NCBI GenBank assembly: GCA_001599975.1
Contig: BCIO01000003.1
Coordinates: 2,536,677-2,600,676 of the forward strand
DNA length: 64,000 nt
Direction of reading: 5' to 3'
From: Cystobasidiopsis lactophilus
Lineage: Eukaryota; Basidiomycota; Agaricostilbomycetes; Agaricostilbales; Chionosphaeraceae
The position numbers and the translations under genes were made by a program. The notes under the pieces were generated by a model. That model saw only the letters and a list, made by a program, of their open reading frames with translations, was not told where the DNA came from and did no database searches. Positions 54,717 to 64,000 of this stretch are shown here, one piece after another (the stretch's first letter is position 1; every line of letters starts with the position of its first letter).

Positions 54717-55555
54717 CTAGTCGTCGACGTGGATGAGAGCCCAGCTCGCCGCGTCCAGCTTGTCGGCGCCCTTGAGGAATGGGATGTCCTGTTGGTCCAA
54801 GGGTTTTGATGAGAAGTGATACGACTTCAAATGACAAGAAAGGCAACCAACGATGCAGAAGAGGTACTCGACGACGTTGCCGCCGCACTGCTTGACCAGC
54901 GAGCCGGCAGCGGAAGCCGAGCCTCCCGTAGCAATCAAGTCGTCCACTGTGAGCGGGCAATATCCGCGTCAGACGAACTGGTCTCGTCTTGGGGGTAAGG
55001 GCTAAAAATGGCGAGCTCACCAACGATGACATTCTCGCCGGGTTGGATGGCCGACTTTTGCATCTCCAGCACGTCCTGGCCGTACTCCTTGACGTAGGTG
55101 GCCTTGACGACCTCTCCCGGCATCTTGCCCGGCTTTCGAACAGGCACGAAGCCGGCGCCGATTCTCGCAGCAATCAGGGGGCCCAAGACGAAGCCGCGGG
55201 CGTCCAAGCCGACCACGACGTCGATCTTGTCGCTGCCTTTGGGCAAGAGGGTGGGGATGGTGATGGAGAAGATGTGGTTGAGGAAGGTGGTGATCAGAGT
55301 CTCGGCGTGCACAGGGTTTCGGAACAGGGCTGAATTTTCCCTTGCCTCCATTCAGCCCCGTTCTTTGCTTGGATGGCCAGGATGGGAGCTCACGAAAGAT
55401 GTCGAAGAACAGGATGCCTTTCTTAGGGAAGTCTTGCGTCTGTGCCGACCATCCGTTCTCTTGAACTTCTTTCGTCGAAAGTTCATGCAAGGTCCGCCAC
55501 GCACCTTGCCCAGCAGCGGCAGCAAGAAAGCAGCGACGGCCTCGTCTGATGACAT
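54717..55555 (-). CDS. APT1: Adenine phosphoribosyltransferase
   Basis: Purine salvage: adenine plus PRPP to AMP. Leftward; MSSDEAVAAFLLPLLGK opens, then the conserved TQDFPKKGILFFDIF, a helical exon with HIFSITIPTLLPKGSDKIDV, VVGLDARGFVLGPLIAARIG (the adenine pocket side), FVPVRKPGKMPGEVVKATYV, and the PRPP loop VIVVDDLIATGGSASAA formed across an intron at about 54949-55020. Ends KLDAASWALIHVDD. The joint between LLGK and the TQDFPKKG exon is the only uncertain one. Convergent with the mannosidase, divergent from the first thiolase. Confidence 0.93.
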
Positions 55556-55857
55556 GTCTTATGGGCTCGTTAAACAGCAGAGGCGACAAGAGGTCGTTGT
55601 CGGGACGCAAACGTGTTGAAATTCTTTATCGCTGCGGCTGAGGAAGTCACGTTTTTGCATTGAATTCATTTCAAGGCCCACGTTGAAAATGTTTGAAGGG
55701 TAGCATTGAAATTATTTCAACCGAGCATAAGGAAGCATTTGAACCCTTTTTTCTGCTGCCGAGCTTCCGCCTTTGCCCTTGAATGTGGGGTCGAAGATCT
55801 TCTTTCCTTCGGACCTTCAACTTGGACAGCGAAGCAACCCTGGCTGACAGCAACGAC
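55556..55857. promoter_or_regulatory. Divergent intergenic region, APT1 / thiolase A
   Basis: About 300 bases between the two start codons with a duplicated TTGAA-rich stretch (TTGAATTCATTTCAAGG near 55660 and GAAATTATTTCAACC near 55708). No gene. Confidence 0.4.
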
Positions 55858-57697
55858 ATGTCGAAGACGGCTTTGCGACGATTGGGCCAAGTCGTGAGTC
55901 GCCCTGGGTCACTCCAGCAATCTGCTTGTTTAGAATTGCTGACTCGTTTCGGATCCTCGCAGACGGCCAGCTTCTCGACTTCAGCTCGTTCCAGCGCCAA
56001 TGACATCTACATCGTCTCTGCTGTATGTTCCTGTCCCTAACCGATTGGTGGAAAGCCCCATGCAATGAGGGTTTGGCGTACAGTCTCGGACGGCGGTGGG
56101 AATGTTCAATGGCACGCTCAAGAGCGTCAAGGCGCCCCAGCTCGGCGTGGCCGCCATGACCCATGCGCTCAAGAAGGCCAACGTCAAGCCGGACCAGGTG
56201 GAGGAGGTCTACTTTGGCAATGTGCTCCAGGCGGGCGTGGGCCAGTCGCCGGCCAGGCAGGTCCTTCTTGGCTCCGGCTGCCCGGACTCGACGGAGGCTA
56301 CTACCATCAACAAGGTTCGTTGTTGCCTTGCTCTATTCAAATTGAATAATTGCCCAGAACCAGCGAACAGGTTTGCGCTTCGGGGATGAAGGCGATCATG
56401 ATGGCCGCCCAGACTATGCAGCAAGGCGACCGCGGCATCATGGTGGCCGGCGGCATGGAGAGCATGTCCAACACTCCGTGAGGCTTGCCCATTCTTTATC
56501 TCCCTTGTCCAAGGCTGAGATTCGGTCATTGGGAGCATGACAGTTACTATTTCGTGAGCTGGCATCCACTTTAGAGCAAGCTCTAGATCTGATCAATAGA
56601 CGCGCACAGCCTAGGAACGCAGGATATGGAAACCAAAACGCTCTGGATGGAGTGCTTTTCGATGCGCTGTGGGATGTGGGTCGGACTTTCACTTTCTGCT
56701 CTGGCTTGAGCTCGCCTTTGACCTTCTTTCCCCACAGCCGTACAACAAGTTCCCAATGGGCAACTGGTGCGTTTTCCTTCACCCTTGATATCCCGGAGAG
56801 ATATAGACAAAAGGTGGCTGCACAGCGCCGAAAACACGGCGGTGGAGCACAAAATCTCGCGGGAGGAGCAGGACGAGTACGCGATCGAGTCGTACCGCCG
56901 GGCGGCCGAAGCCTGGAAGTCGGGCGCGTTCGACGAGGAGATTGCGCCCATCACCATCAAGACGCGCAAGGGCGAGGTCGTGTTCAAGGAGGACGAGGAG
57001 TACAAGAACATCAAGCTCGACAAGGTCAAGACCCTGAAGCCCGTGTTCATCAAGACTGGCACGGTCACAGCTGCGAATGCTTCTTCCATCAAGTGGGTTT
57101 GATGCCTTACCTCTCAGCCGCTCTTCGGTTGAAGCAGCTTGATCTTCTCCACAGCGACGGCGCCTCCGCCGTTGTTCTCGCCACCCAAGCCAAAGTGGAC
57201 GAGCTCGGCCTGAAGCCACTGGCCCGCATCTTGGGCTTCGCAGACGCAGCGACCAAGCCCATCGACTTCCCGATCGCGCCCGCCTTGGCGATCCCCAAGG
57301 CTCTGGCCAAGGCCGGCGTCAAGACCGAGGACGTGGCCCGCTGGGAGATCAACGAGGCCTTCTCCTCTGTCGCGCTGGTCAACATCAAGTTGCTCAACTT
57401 GGACCCGGCAAAAGTCAATGTGGTGCGTTCTAGGTCCCCCGACTTTCGTTTTTCTTGCTTCGTTCTCACTCTGGGCTCATAGCTCGGTGGCGCTGTTGCT
57501 CTTGGCCATCCAGTAGGGAGCTCCGCGGTAGGTTTCTTCCAATTTCTCCAAATTTCAAACGGGAAGCTGACTTTGTGCTATCGCAGTCGAGAATCGTGGT
57601 CACTCTGGTGCATCAACTCAAGCCCGGCCAAATTGGTGTTGCCGGCATTTGCAATGGTGGCGGTGGAGCAAGCGCTATTGTCGTCGAGAGGCTGTAA
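55858..57697 (+). CDS. Acetyl-CoA acetyltransferase A, probable mitochondrial form
   Basis: Thiolase interconverting two acetyl-CoA and acetoacetyl-CoA. Leader [20 protein letters not shown] (Arg/Ser/Thr-rich, no acidic residue, consistent with mitochondrial import), then [20 protein letters not shown]. Active-site residues: Cys in [48 protein letters not shown], His in [11 protein letters not shown], and the second catalytic Cys in [11 protein letters not shown]. Eight or so short introns; the 3' exon ends IVVERL and stop at 57695. Its tandem neighbour at 58001 shares nearly the whole protein after the leader. Degradative acetoacetyl-CoA thiolysis is the likely role. Confidence 0.93.
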
Positions 57698-58000
57698 ATG
57701 CCACCATCATGGAGGGAGGTTGGCGCGAGCCTGGCCATCAACGCAAGCTATCGACGCCCAGGTCCGCGATGGTGTCCTAGCATTCCCGTATCCACTCACT
57801 TGCAAACGAGCCTATCGGTGGCGTTTGTTGACATTTGATGAATCAGCCAGGCCACAACTCGAGACGCGTCGATCTTCGACCCAGCTTGAGCGCTTCTCCT
57901 GCCCACACCACCAAGACGAGAGCCAGTTCTCTCATCGTAGACCATTGAAGTCACCAATAAGCTTTCAGCAACGCGCTCCCAACCCACCGCTCTTTCCAAA
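57698..58000. other. Intergenic between the two thiolases
   Basis: About 300 bases; no gene seen. Promoter of thiolase B. Confidence 0.45.
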
Positions 58001-59936
58001 ATGGTGCGTGGCTCGAGGTCCAACAAAAAAGCTCATTTAAAACGGCTCGAGCACTCCCTCCAGGCTGCCAACGGACATTCCAGCTTGAACGACGTTTACA
58101 TCGTCGGTGCTGTGAGCTGTCTCGAATAGCCAACGAGCCCAGAGAAGGCGCTGAACGAAAGCTCCCATTTTTGGGGTCGAAAAGTCGCGCACGGCTGTCG
58201 GATCCTTCAATGGCGCTTTGAAGACCGTCAAGGCTCCTCAGCTCGGCGTCGCGGCCGTCAAGCACGCCCTGGAGAAGGCCAACGTCAAGCCGGAGCTCGT
58301 CGAGGAGATCTTCTACGGCAATGTCCTCCAGGCTGGCGTGGGCCAGTCCCCTGCCCGCCAAGTCGCCATTGGCGCCGGCTGCTCCGAGTCCACTGAGGCC
58401 ACCACTGTCAACAAGGTTGGTGCTTTTACTCATTTTCTCACTGCGATTTGCTTGAGTAGTTCAACAGGTCTGCGCTTCTGGCATGAAAGCCATCATCATG
58501 GCCTCGCAATCGCTCAAGCTGGGCGACCGAGGTCTTATGGTCGCTGGTGGCATGGAGAGCATGTCTAACACTCCGTCTGCCTCCTCGTCTGCTCCACTTT
58601 CGTGTGTTTGCTGATTTCGAGTGCACCGCCTCAGTTACTACTTCGTGAGTTCCAGCGCCACTCTGCCTTTAGTCGGGCTTTGATTGAACTTGTTTTCAGC
58701 CTCGAAACGCTGGATACGGTCACCAGAACTCGCTGGACGGCGTTCTCCACGACGCTCTCTGGGATGTGAGTGGCCTAAACTTGTTTCGGGCGCATTGGTG
58801 TTGAATACCTTCCACAGCCTTACAACAACTTCGCGATGGGCAACTGGTAAGCATTCAAAAGATCCGACCACGGAATAAGCCAGTCTCACTCAAGCATCAG
58901 CGCCGAGTCCACCGCCACCAAGCACAACGTCACCCGCGAAGACCAAGACGACTACGCCATCGAGTCTTACCGCCGGGCCGCTGAAGCGTGGAAAGCGGGT
59001 GCATTTGATGCTGAGATTGCGCCCGTCTCTATCAAGGGCCGCGCGGGCGAAGTCATCTTCAAGGAGGACGAGGAGTACAAGAACTTGAAGCTCGAGAAGG
59101 TCAGGGGACTCCGACCTGTCTTCATCAAGGATGGCACCGTCACCGCTGCCAACGCTAGCTCCATCAAGTCCGTTTCTCCGCCTCTGTTCCTTCGCCCAGC
59201 TTTGCTCTAATTGTTTGGTTTGCCTTCAGCGATGGCGCCAGCGCTGTTGTTCTTGCCTCCAAGGCCAAGGTCGACGAGCTCGGTCTGAAGCCTTTGGCCC
59301 GCATCGTTGGTCAGTCGATTCTAAGCGCAAAATCAGGACGTGACTGAGTTTGACATGGCAGCCTACGCGGACGCGGCCACCACTCCCATCGACTTTCCCA
59401 TTGCACCCTCGCTGGCAATTCCCATTGCGCTGGAGAAGGCTGGTATCAAGAAGGAGGACGTCGCGCGCTGGGAAATCAACGAAGCTTTCAGGTGTGCTTC
59501 CTCGCTTTTCGACCAGCAGCCCGTTGCTTATCCATGTTGCTCCTCCCACAGCGCGGTGGCAGTCGCTAACACCAAGCTGCTGGGGCTGGACCCAGCCAAG
59601 GTCAACGTGGTGAGTGTTTTTGCCGGCCGCTCTGCATTCGCCACTAATCTCTTTCTCTGCGATTAGCTCGGTGGCGCTGTCGCTCTTGGTCACGCCGTGG
59701 GCAACTCGGGCGTAGGTTTCGCAAGACATGACGATCTTAATCGACGACAACTGACACGGATTTATTTGCAGTCGAGAATCGTGGTCACCCTCGTCCACCA
59801 GCTCAAAGCTGGCGAGTTTGGCGTTGCTGGAGTCTGCAACGGTGGTGCGTCAACACCCTTTCCACTGTCATCTCACGCTGATCACGAGACAAACTCAGGA
59901 GGAGGAGCGTCCGCCATTGTCATTGAGCGCCTCTAG
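58001..59936 (+). CDS. ERG10: Acetyl-CoA acetyltransferase B, probable cytosolic form
   Basis: Second thiolase. Exon 1 is ATG alone before a GTGCGT intron; splicing gives [20 protein letters not shown] with no targeting leader, so cytosolic and probably the first step of the mevalonate/sterol pathway (Erg10). Same core as copy [115 protein letters not shown] and [17 protein letters not shown]. The usual Pro after the catalytic His (GHP) is Ala here, while all catalytic residues remain. Roughly eleven introns. Assignment of compartment is inferred from the N-terminus only. Confidence 0.92.
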
Positions 59937-60315
59937 GTGTTTCCGGGTCTCCAGTAATACGTGCTTCCGATTCCGCTGCATTGAACCTCTCATCCTTTTC
60001 ACTATCATGCACATGGGTCCAGCTACGTGTTCAGACAGCGTCACGAGCCGGCATCTCTCCAAATCTCATTTCGTCAAGTTTGGCTGCCAAGGGTCGCCCT
60101 TGCAGATCCCGGACTCGGCCCCGCACAAGTTGGTCATTTGGTTTGCTTTGTGATGTCAGGACTGCGGGAGGGCGCGGGAAGGCGTATTCGTGACAAGTTT
60201 TTTGGCCAGAAGTTGTCATGACGTCTGTGACGGAGCTTGGCTGTGAGTTCCTTTAATCGCTTTAATCGCCTCTTCCTCTCACCAAACCATCTTCTAACAA
60301 ATTATTATCACCAAC
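59937..60315. other. Intergenic
   Basis: No gene seen; promoter of the hydrophilic protein, with an AT-rich leader (TTATTATCACC) before the start. Confidence 0.45.
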
Positions 60316-61054
60316 ATGGGCCTCTTCAACAAGCACGATAACACCCAGGTCCAGGGCCAAGGCCAATACGACGCTCCTATGGGCCAGGCTCCCCAGCAAG
60401 GCTCTTTCGGAAACAACAACGTTGCCTCCAACTACGAACAGCCCAAAGGCCTTCACACTACCGAGGGTGCCGGCCACAAGAGCGGCGGTTTGTTCCATCA
60501 TGACCAGCAGCAACAGCATCACCAACAGCAGCAGGCTTACCAGCAGCCTGGCGGCTTGACTGGCCAGCACCAGCAGCCCGGCTCCACGGGCGGCCTGACC
60601 GGTCACCACAACAATGCCAACACAGGCATGGGCTCGACCGGCCATCACAACACGCACACCACCGGTGCTGGTGTCGGTGCCGCCGGCGCCACTCGTAAGT
60701 TTCACTTCCACCACTAACCCGGACTGTCGCTAATAGCTTTGAATAGACACCAAGTCTCACGGTGGATTGGTCTCTGAAATCAAGGCCGAGGGACAGGCTC
60801 TTAAGCAGCAAATGCACGAGTGAGTTGCCACCTTCGTGCCTCAACCTCCTGTCTCATCTTCTCTACAGGCATGAGCAGCGCAAGAAGGAGGCCAAGACCA
60901 TTGCTCACCAGGAGCAGTTGGCTGCCGAGCAGAGGTACATTCACTTCGCTATCTTACCAAAGCCAGCACCTGACAATTTTCCCACAGAGTCGAGCAGGCC
61001 AAGAACGAGCTTAAGGCCGCCAAGGCTGCCGAAAAGGATGTCAGGAAATTGTAA
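60316..61054 (+). CDS. His/Gln/Gly-rich hydrophilic protein, possibly stress-related
   Basis: Not in a family I can name. Exon 1 is low complexity (MGLFNKHDNTQVQGQGQYDA, HHDQQQQHHQQQQAYQQPGG, GGLTGHHNNANTGMGSTGHH) and predicted disordered; later exons are short and helical with many charges (HTKSHGGLVSEIKAEGQALK, HEQRKKEAKTIAHQEQLAAE, VEQAKNELKAAKAAEKDVRK). Four exons, three introns. The composition resembles hydrophilin-type desiccation/stress proteins; that is inference only. Convergent with the glutathione transferase. Confidence 0.75.
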
Positions 61055-61265
61055 AGCTGTTTCCTGTTCAGCGGACAACAACGAGTCCAAACACGCTTCT
61101 TGTACCCATTCACGATTTTAACGACCCTTGTTCATAAAACTGAATTCTGCAAATACGGCTGCTTCTTACTTTAACAAGCCTTTTGCGCTTGGGCTTAGCG
61201 CATATCACATTCTGCCTTCACACCCTTACTGTATTGTCGCCCACAGTCTTGAACATTTTAAGCAG

Positions 61266-62400
61266 CTACTTCGCCTCTTCCTTCTTCTCTCCTTGGAGCG
61301 AAATGAACCAGTTTCTAGCCTCGTCTTCGTGCTTTTTGGCGTTGGCCAATCGGTGGGCGACCGGAGTGAACTCGGGCACCGAAAACCCTTTCATGGTGGC
61401 GTCGCGTGCCATGCACCTGGCCACCCAGGCGCTAACGTTGGGATAAGGCGCCAAGTCAATCCCCGCCCAGGGCCCGCATTCAACCTGTTTGCCCGCGGTC
61501 AGTTCTGCGCATGTCAAGAGGGGAAGTAATTTAGGCTGACCCATGGCATGGTCTTGATGTCGGCCAAGCTGTATTTGTCGCCCACCAGCCAGTCGTGCCC
61601 ATTCAACCGAGCCTCTAGCACCGAGTAGAGGCGGTTCGTTTCGTCTTGATATCGCTTCACGCCGTAGGGGATCTTCTCGGGAGCCTAGCATGCAACCCGG
61701 GTCAGCTGCCGGACCTGGTGTGTTACAAGCAGCAGAGCTCACATAGCGAAAGAAGTGATTGCTAGAGATTTGTATTCATAAGATGTTTAAACATTCGACT
61801 TGGAGAGCGACTTACGCTTGGCCTTGCATTGGACCGACTCTGCAAGCAATAGTCAGCCTCGTTAGAAACATGGAGCGACGATCTTACCCGCCATGGGCAA
61901 AGAACATCCATTGCTGGGGATCAACACGATAAGTAATGAGACTTCAAAGGTAGATCAGTATCATACAAGTTGCTCCGAGTAGAGATCAGGCTCAGCGACC
62001 GGATCAAAGGAGATCTTGTGGTCGGGATCGTAGTGGGCTGCCAGATAGAGAGCAATGGCGGAGGTTTCGAACACTTTGAATCCACCGCGTTTGTTGTCCA
62101 CAATCGCCGGGATGCGTCCGTTTGGGTTAACTGTGGCCACCGGGAATATAAGATCGGATTCCAGTCCTTCGAGCTCGACAAGCTTACTGTCCAAGAACCA
62201 AGGTTCTTTCTGCACGTTGCTTTGGATCTTGATGGGCACCGTCTCGTAGTCGACACCTGATCGAGGCCCAAGATCAGCGAATGCGGGTCTCTGGTGTGGC
62301 GGCTCAGCAGCCTACCAAGCTCTTCGAGCACGATCGATGCGACGTAGCCATTAGGAGTCGCTGCGGTCCATAAGGAAATGGTGGGCTTTTGTTCAGACAT
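61266..62400 (-). CDS. Glutathione S-transferase (Ure2/YfcG-like)
   Basis: Leftward. Thioredoxin-fold half: [67 protein letters not shown] and [20 protein letters not shown], which carries the glutathione-binding ES/TS turn. Helical half: [55 protein letters not shown] and [20 protein letters not shown]. The NPNG element and the ATPNG start are typical of the Ure2p/YfcG subgroup, which handles disulfides and peroxides. Five or six introns. Ends GEKKEEAK. Confidence 0.9.
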
Positions 62401-62634
62401 GGGAGGCGGAGAAGAAAGTGGCGCTCTGTCAGCAAGTCGCCGGAGGGTCGCAAAGGGCAGGCGGGCTCGGGGGAGTATACCAGCCTGTGTGTGGGCTTGT
62501 GAATAGTGAATTAAAAGGCAAAGCAGCGAGAGACAAACCAGGAGTGACGGAGGCGGAGCAACCAGAGCGGCAACTCGATCTCGCCACTGCTTGCTCCGGC
62601 CCGCGACTCACGGTAGCCTCAAGTGGCGCCAAAC

Positions 62635-64000
62635 ATGGCCAAAACGAAGAAGCGAAAGGGAACCACACAGGCGCAGAGCAGTCCAGTGCTTCCGCCGTTG
62701 CCTGCTCACCTCCCTCTTCTTCACACGGAGTGCCCGCTCGCCACACTGCCCACCGAGATCCTCACTTTGATCCTCTGCTTCCTGGACGAGCCCCAAGCTT
62801 TTTCTGTCACCAACCAAAAGATCCACGAGGTTCGACTTCGCCGCTGACCTTGCAAACCCTCAGACTGAACAGCTGTCAACCTGCCTGCAGATCGCGTCTG
62901 ACTTGACCATCCGCTCCAAATGGCTTCGTTTCAACTCGCTCAATGACTCCCACGCTCTTTTTCGTCTGTCGAAGAGGCCCAAAATGGCGACAGCAGAACT
63001 CGTTCGCCACATGCTCGGTAGCGCAGGGCTCGGCCAAAAACCGCATCGACATCTTCACCTCTTGCAAGTGATGGCAACCGTCTGGTTTCATCACTACAAT
63101 GGCACCAGGCTGTCGTACATGCCGTGGTCGGCGGCCAATCTGGGTGCTGTCTTGGGCGCAGGTGGAAGTGGCCAATGGAGAGGCGCAAACGTCGTGTTCA
63201 GCCTCTTGCTGGTGGAAACAGACTTGCGCTGGTACATGGCTGAAGAACTGTGGCCGACTTTGGAAGCGTTCAGGATCACGCCCGCGGTGACTCGCTCTCC
63301 CCTCCTTGTTGGCTGGTCGTCGGCGTCGGTTTTTTCTTACCTCTACGCCACGCCTACGCCCCTCAACCCTCACAGCATCGTCTCCTACATCTGCGACTAC
63401 GAAGTTGAAACCAACCCGAACTATATGATCCTGGAAACACTGTTGACGGTCGCCAAGCGGGCTCGACAACCCGCACCCTCGGCGTGGCGAGAAAACGACA
63501 TCCAGTTGCTCATGGACAGCTTCGAAAGCGGCTTTCTTTTATTCGACGGATTCAAGAATCCACTCTGGATCCTCCAGCTTTTTCTCTTTGGCCTTTGCCC
63601 GGAAGCGTTGATGGTGGCGCAAAAGGTGACGGCCTACGACTTTGGACGCGATGCATGTGGATACCTGATGACCAGGCTCTTCGGTTCTTTTGCTGTGGAC
63701 GCGCCCGAGCCGAGATTCGGCTTCTTTGATCGTTATCCGGACTTCGCGAGCACTGTCTTTGATGGCCTCGGAGCCTGCATTCGACTGGGCTGCGGCTTCT
63801 CGGTTCCACAAGAGCATGCTGTACGACTACTGGCTCTGGACCCTTTGCGGATCGCCCCCTTATGGCAGGACTTTCACAAGTCGGGACTACTGGGCTGCTC
63901 GTTCGTCGACATCTTCGTGCGCACCCTTTTCAGTCACTTTTCGGGAGCCAACTTCTTTCGATTTGGAGACACTTTGCTGGCCTCTGTCCAGTATCTAAAG
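62635..64000 (+). CDS. F-box-like protein, C-terminus beyond right edge
   Basis: MAKTKKRKGTTQAQSSPVLP is a basic leader, followed by the F-box-type LATLPTEILTLILCFLDEPQ and, across an intron at about 62831-62890, IASDLTIRSKWLRFNSLN. From 62891 the frame is open for more than 1.1 kb to the window end with no stop, reading SKRPKMATAELVRHMLG, LSYMPWSAANLGAVLGAGGS, LLVETDLRWYMAEELWPTLE and FGRDACGYLMTRLFGSFAVD. No second domain recognised. Divergent from the glutathione transferase (about 235 bases between starts). Partial at the C-terminus. Confidence 0.75.

Noticed and set aside
60262-60714. Leftward open frame opposite the His/Gln-rich protein
   Set aside because: Leu/Val-rich antisense of a CAG/CAC-rich repeat; the rightward frame has introns with good sites and a continuing exon chain.
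1-64000. CRISPR arrays, transposable elements, retroviral or LTR remnants
   Set aside because: No spacer-like repeats, reverse transcriptase, integrase, transposase or terminal repeats seen on reading both strands.

Overview
This is nuclear DNA of a fungus, most likely a basidiomycete and perhaps a yeast-like member of the Pucciniomycotina. Almost every gene is broken by several short GT-AG introns (about 38-65 bases), intergenic gaps are short and the DNA is GC-rich. ATP-citrate lyase is being read as one fused chain, as in basidiomycetes and animals, rather than as the two subunits of ascomycetes. The lineage is inference. I saw no tRNA, rRNA, CRISPR, retroviral or LTR element, and no recognisable transposon.

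Layout. 1-7 kb: ATP-citrate lyase (cut by the left edge), a delta-9 fatty-acid desaturase with fused cytochrome b5 (OLE1), and a small membrane protein. 7.5-21 kb: a tandem family of F-box-like proteins (one copy with a single nonsense codon, three intact copies, one C-terminal relic) with a full-size PDR-type ABC transporter between the first and second copies. 21.4-23.7 kb: Dsc3, a subunit of the Golgi Dsc ubiquitin ligase, and an orphan. 24-28.7 kb: three tandem paralogues ending in a MYND zinc finger. 28.9-30.4 kb: another F-box-like protein. 31-34.6 kb: a duplicated segment carrying a conserved 56-residue small ORF and the 5' end of the mitochondrial ribosomal protein bL19m gene; the second copy keeps the complete bL19m gene. 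34.7-38.2 kb: four tandem units of about 890 bases, each a set of mini-exons of an unknown gene.

38.4-49.7 kb: an orphan, a secreted small protein, a zinc-type medium-chain dehydrogenase, a DEAD-box-like protein without the ATP-binding P-loop, Elongator subunit ELP2 and, divergent from it, the autophagy enzyme ATG10. 50-55.6 kb: a double zinc-ribbon protein (ZNRD2/p27 family), an EDEM-type GH47 mannosidase with a PA domain, and adenine phosphoribosyltransferase. 55.8-59.9 kb: two tandem acetyl-CoA acetyltransferases, the first with a mitochondrial-type leader and the second without. 60.3-64 kb: a His/Gln/Gly-rich hydrophilic protein, a glutathione S-transferase and an F-box-like gene cut by the right edge.

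Common themes. Acetyl-CoA and lipid metabolism recurs (ATP-citrate lyase makes cytosolic acetyl-CoA, OLE1 desaturates acyl-CoA, the thiolases act on acetyl/acetoacetyl-CoA). ER and Golgi protein quality control recurs too (Dsc3, EDEM). The 7-38 kb stretch is an accessory block built by repeated local duplication. Coordinates of multi-exon genes span start codon to stop codon; exon joints were read by eye.
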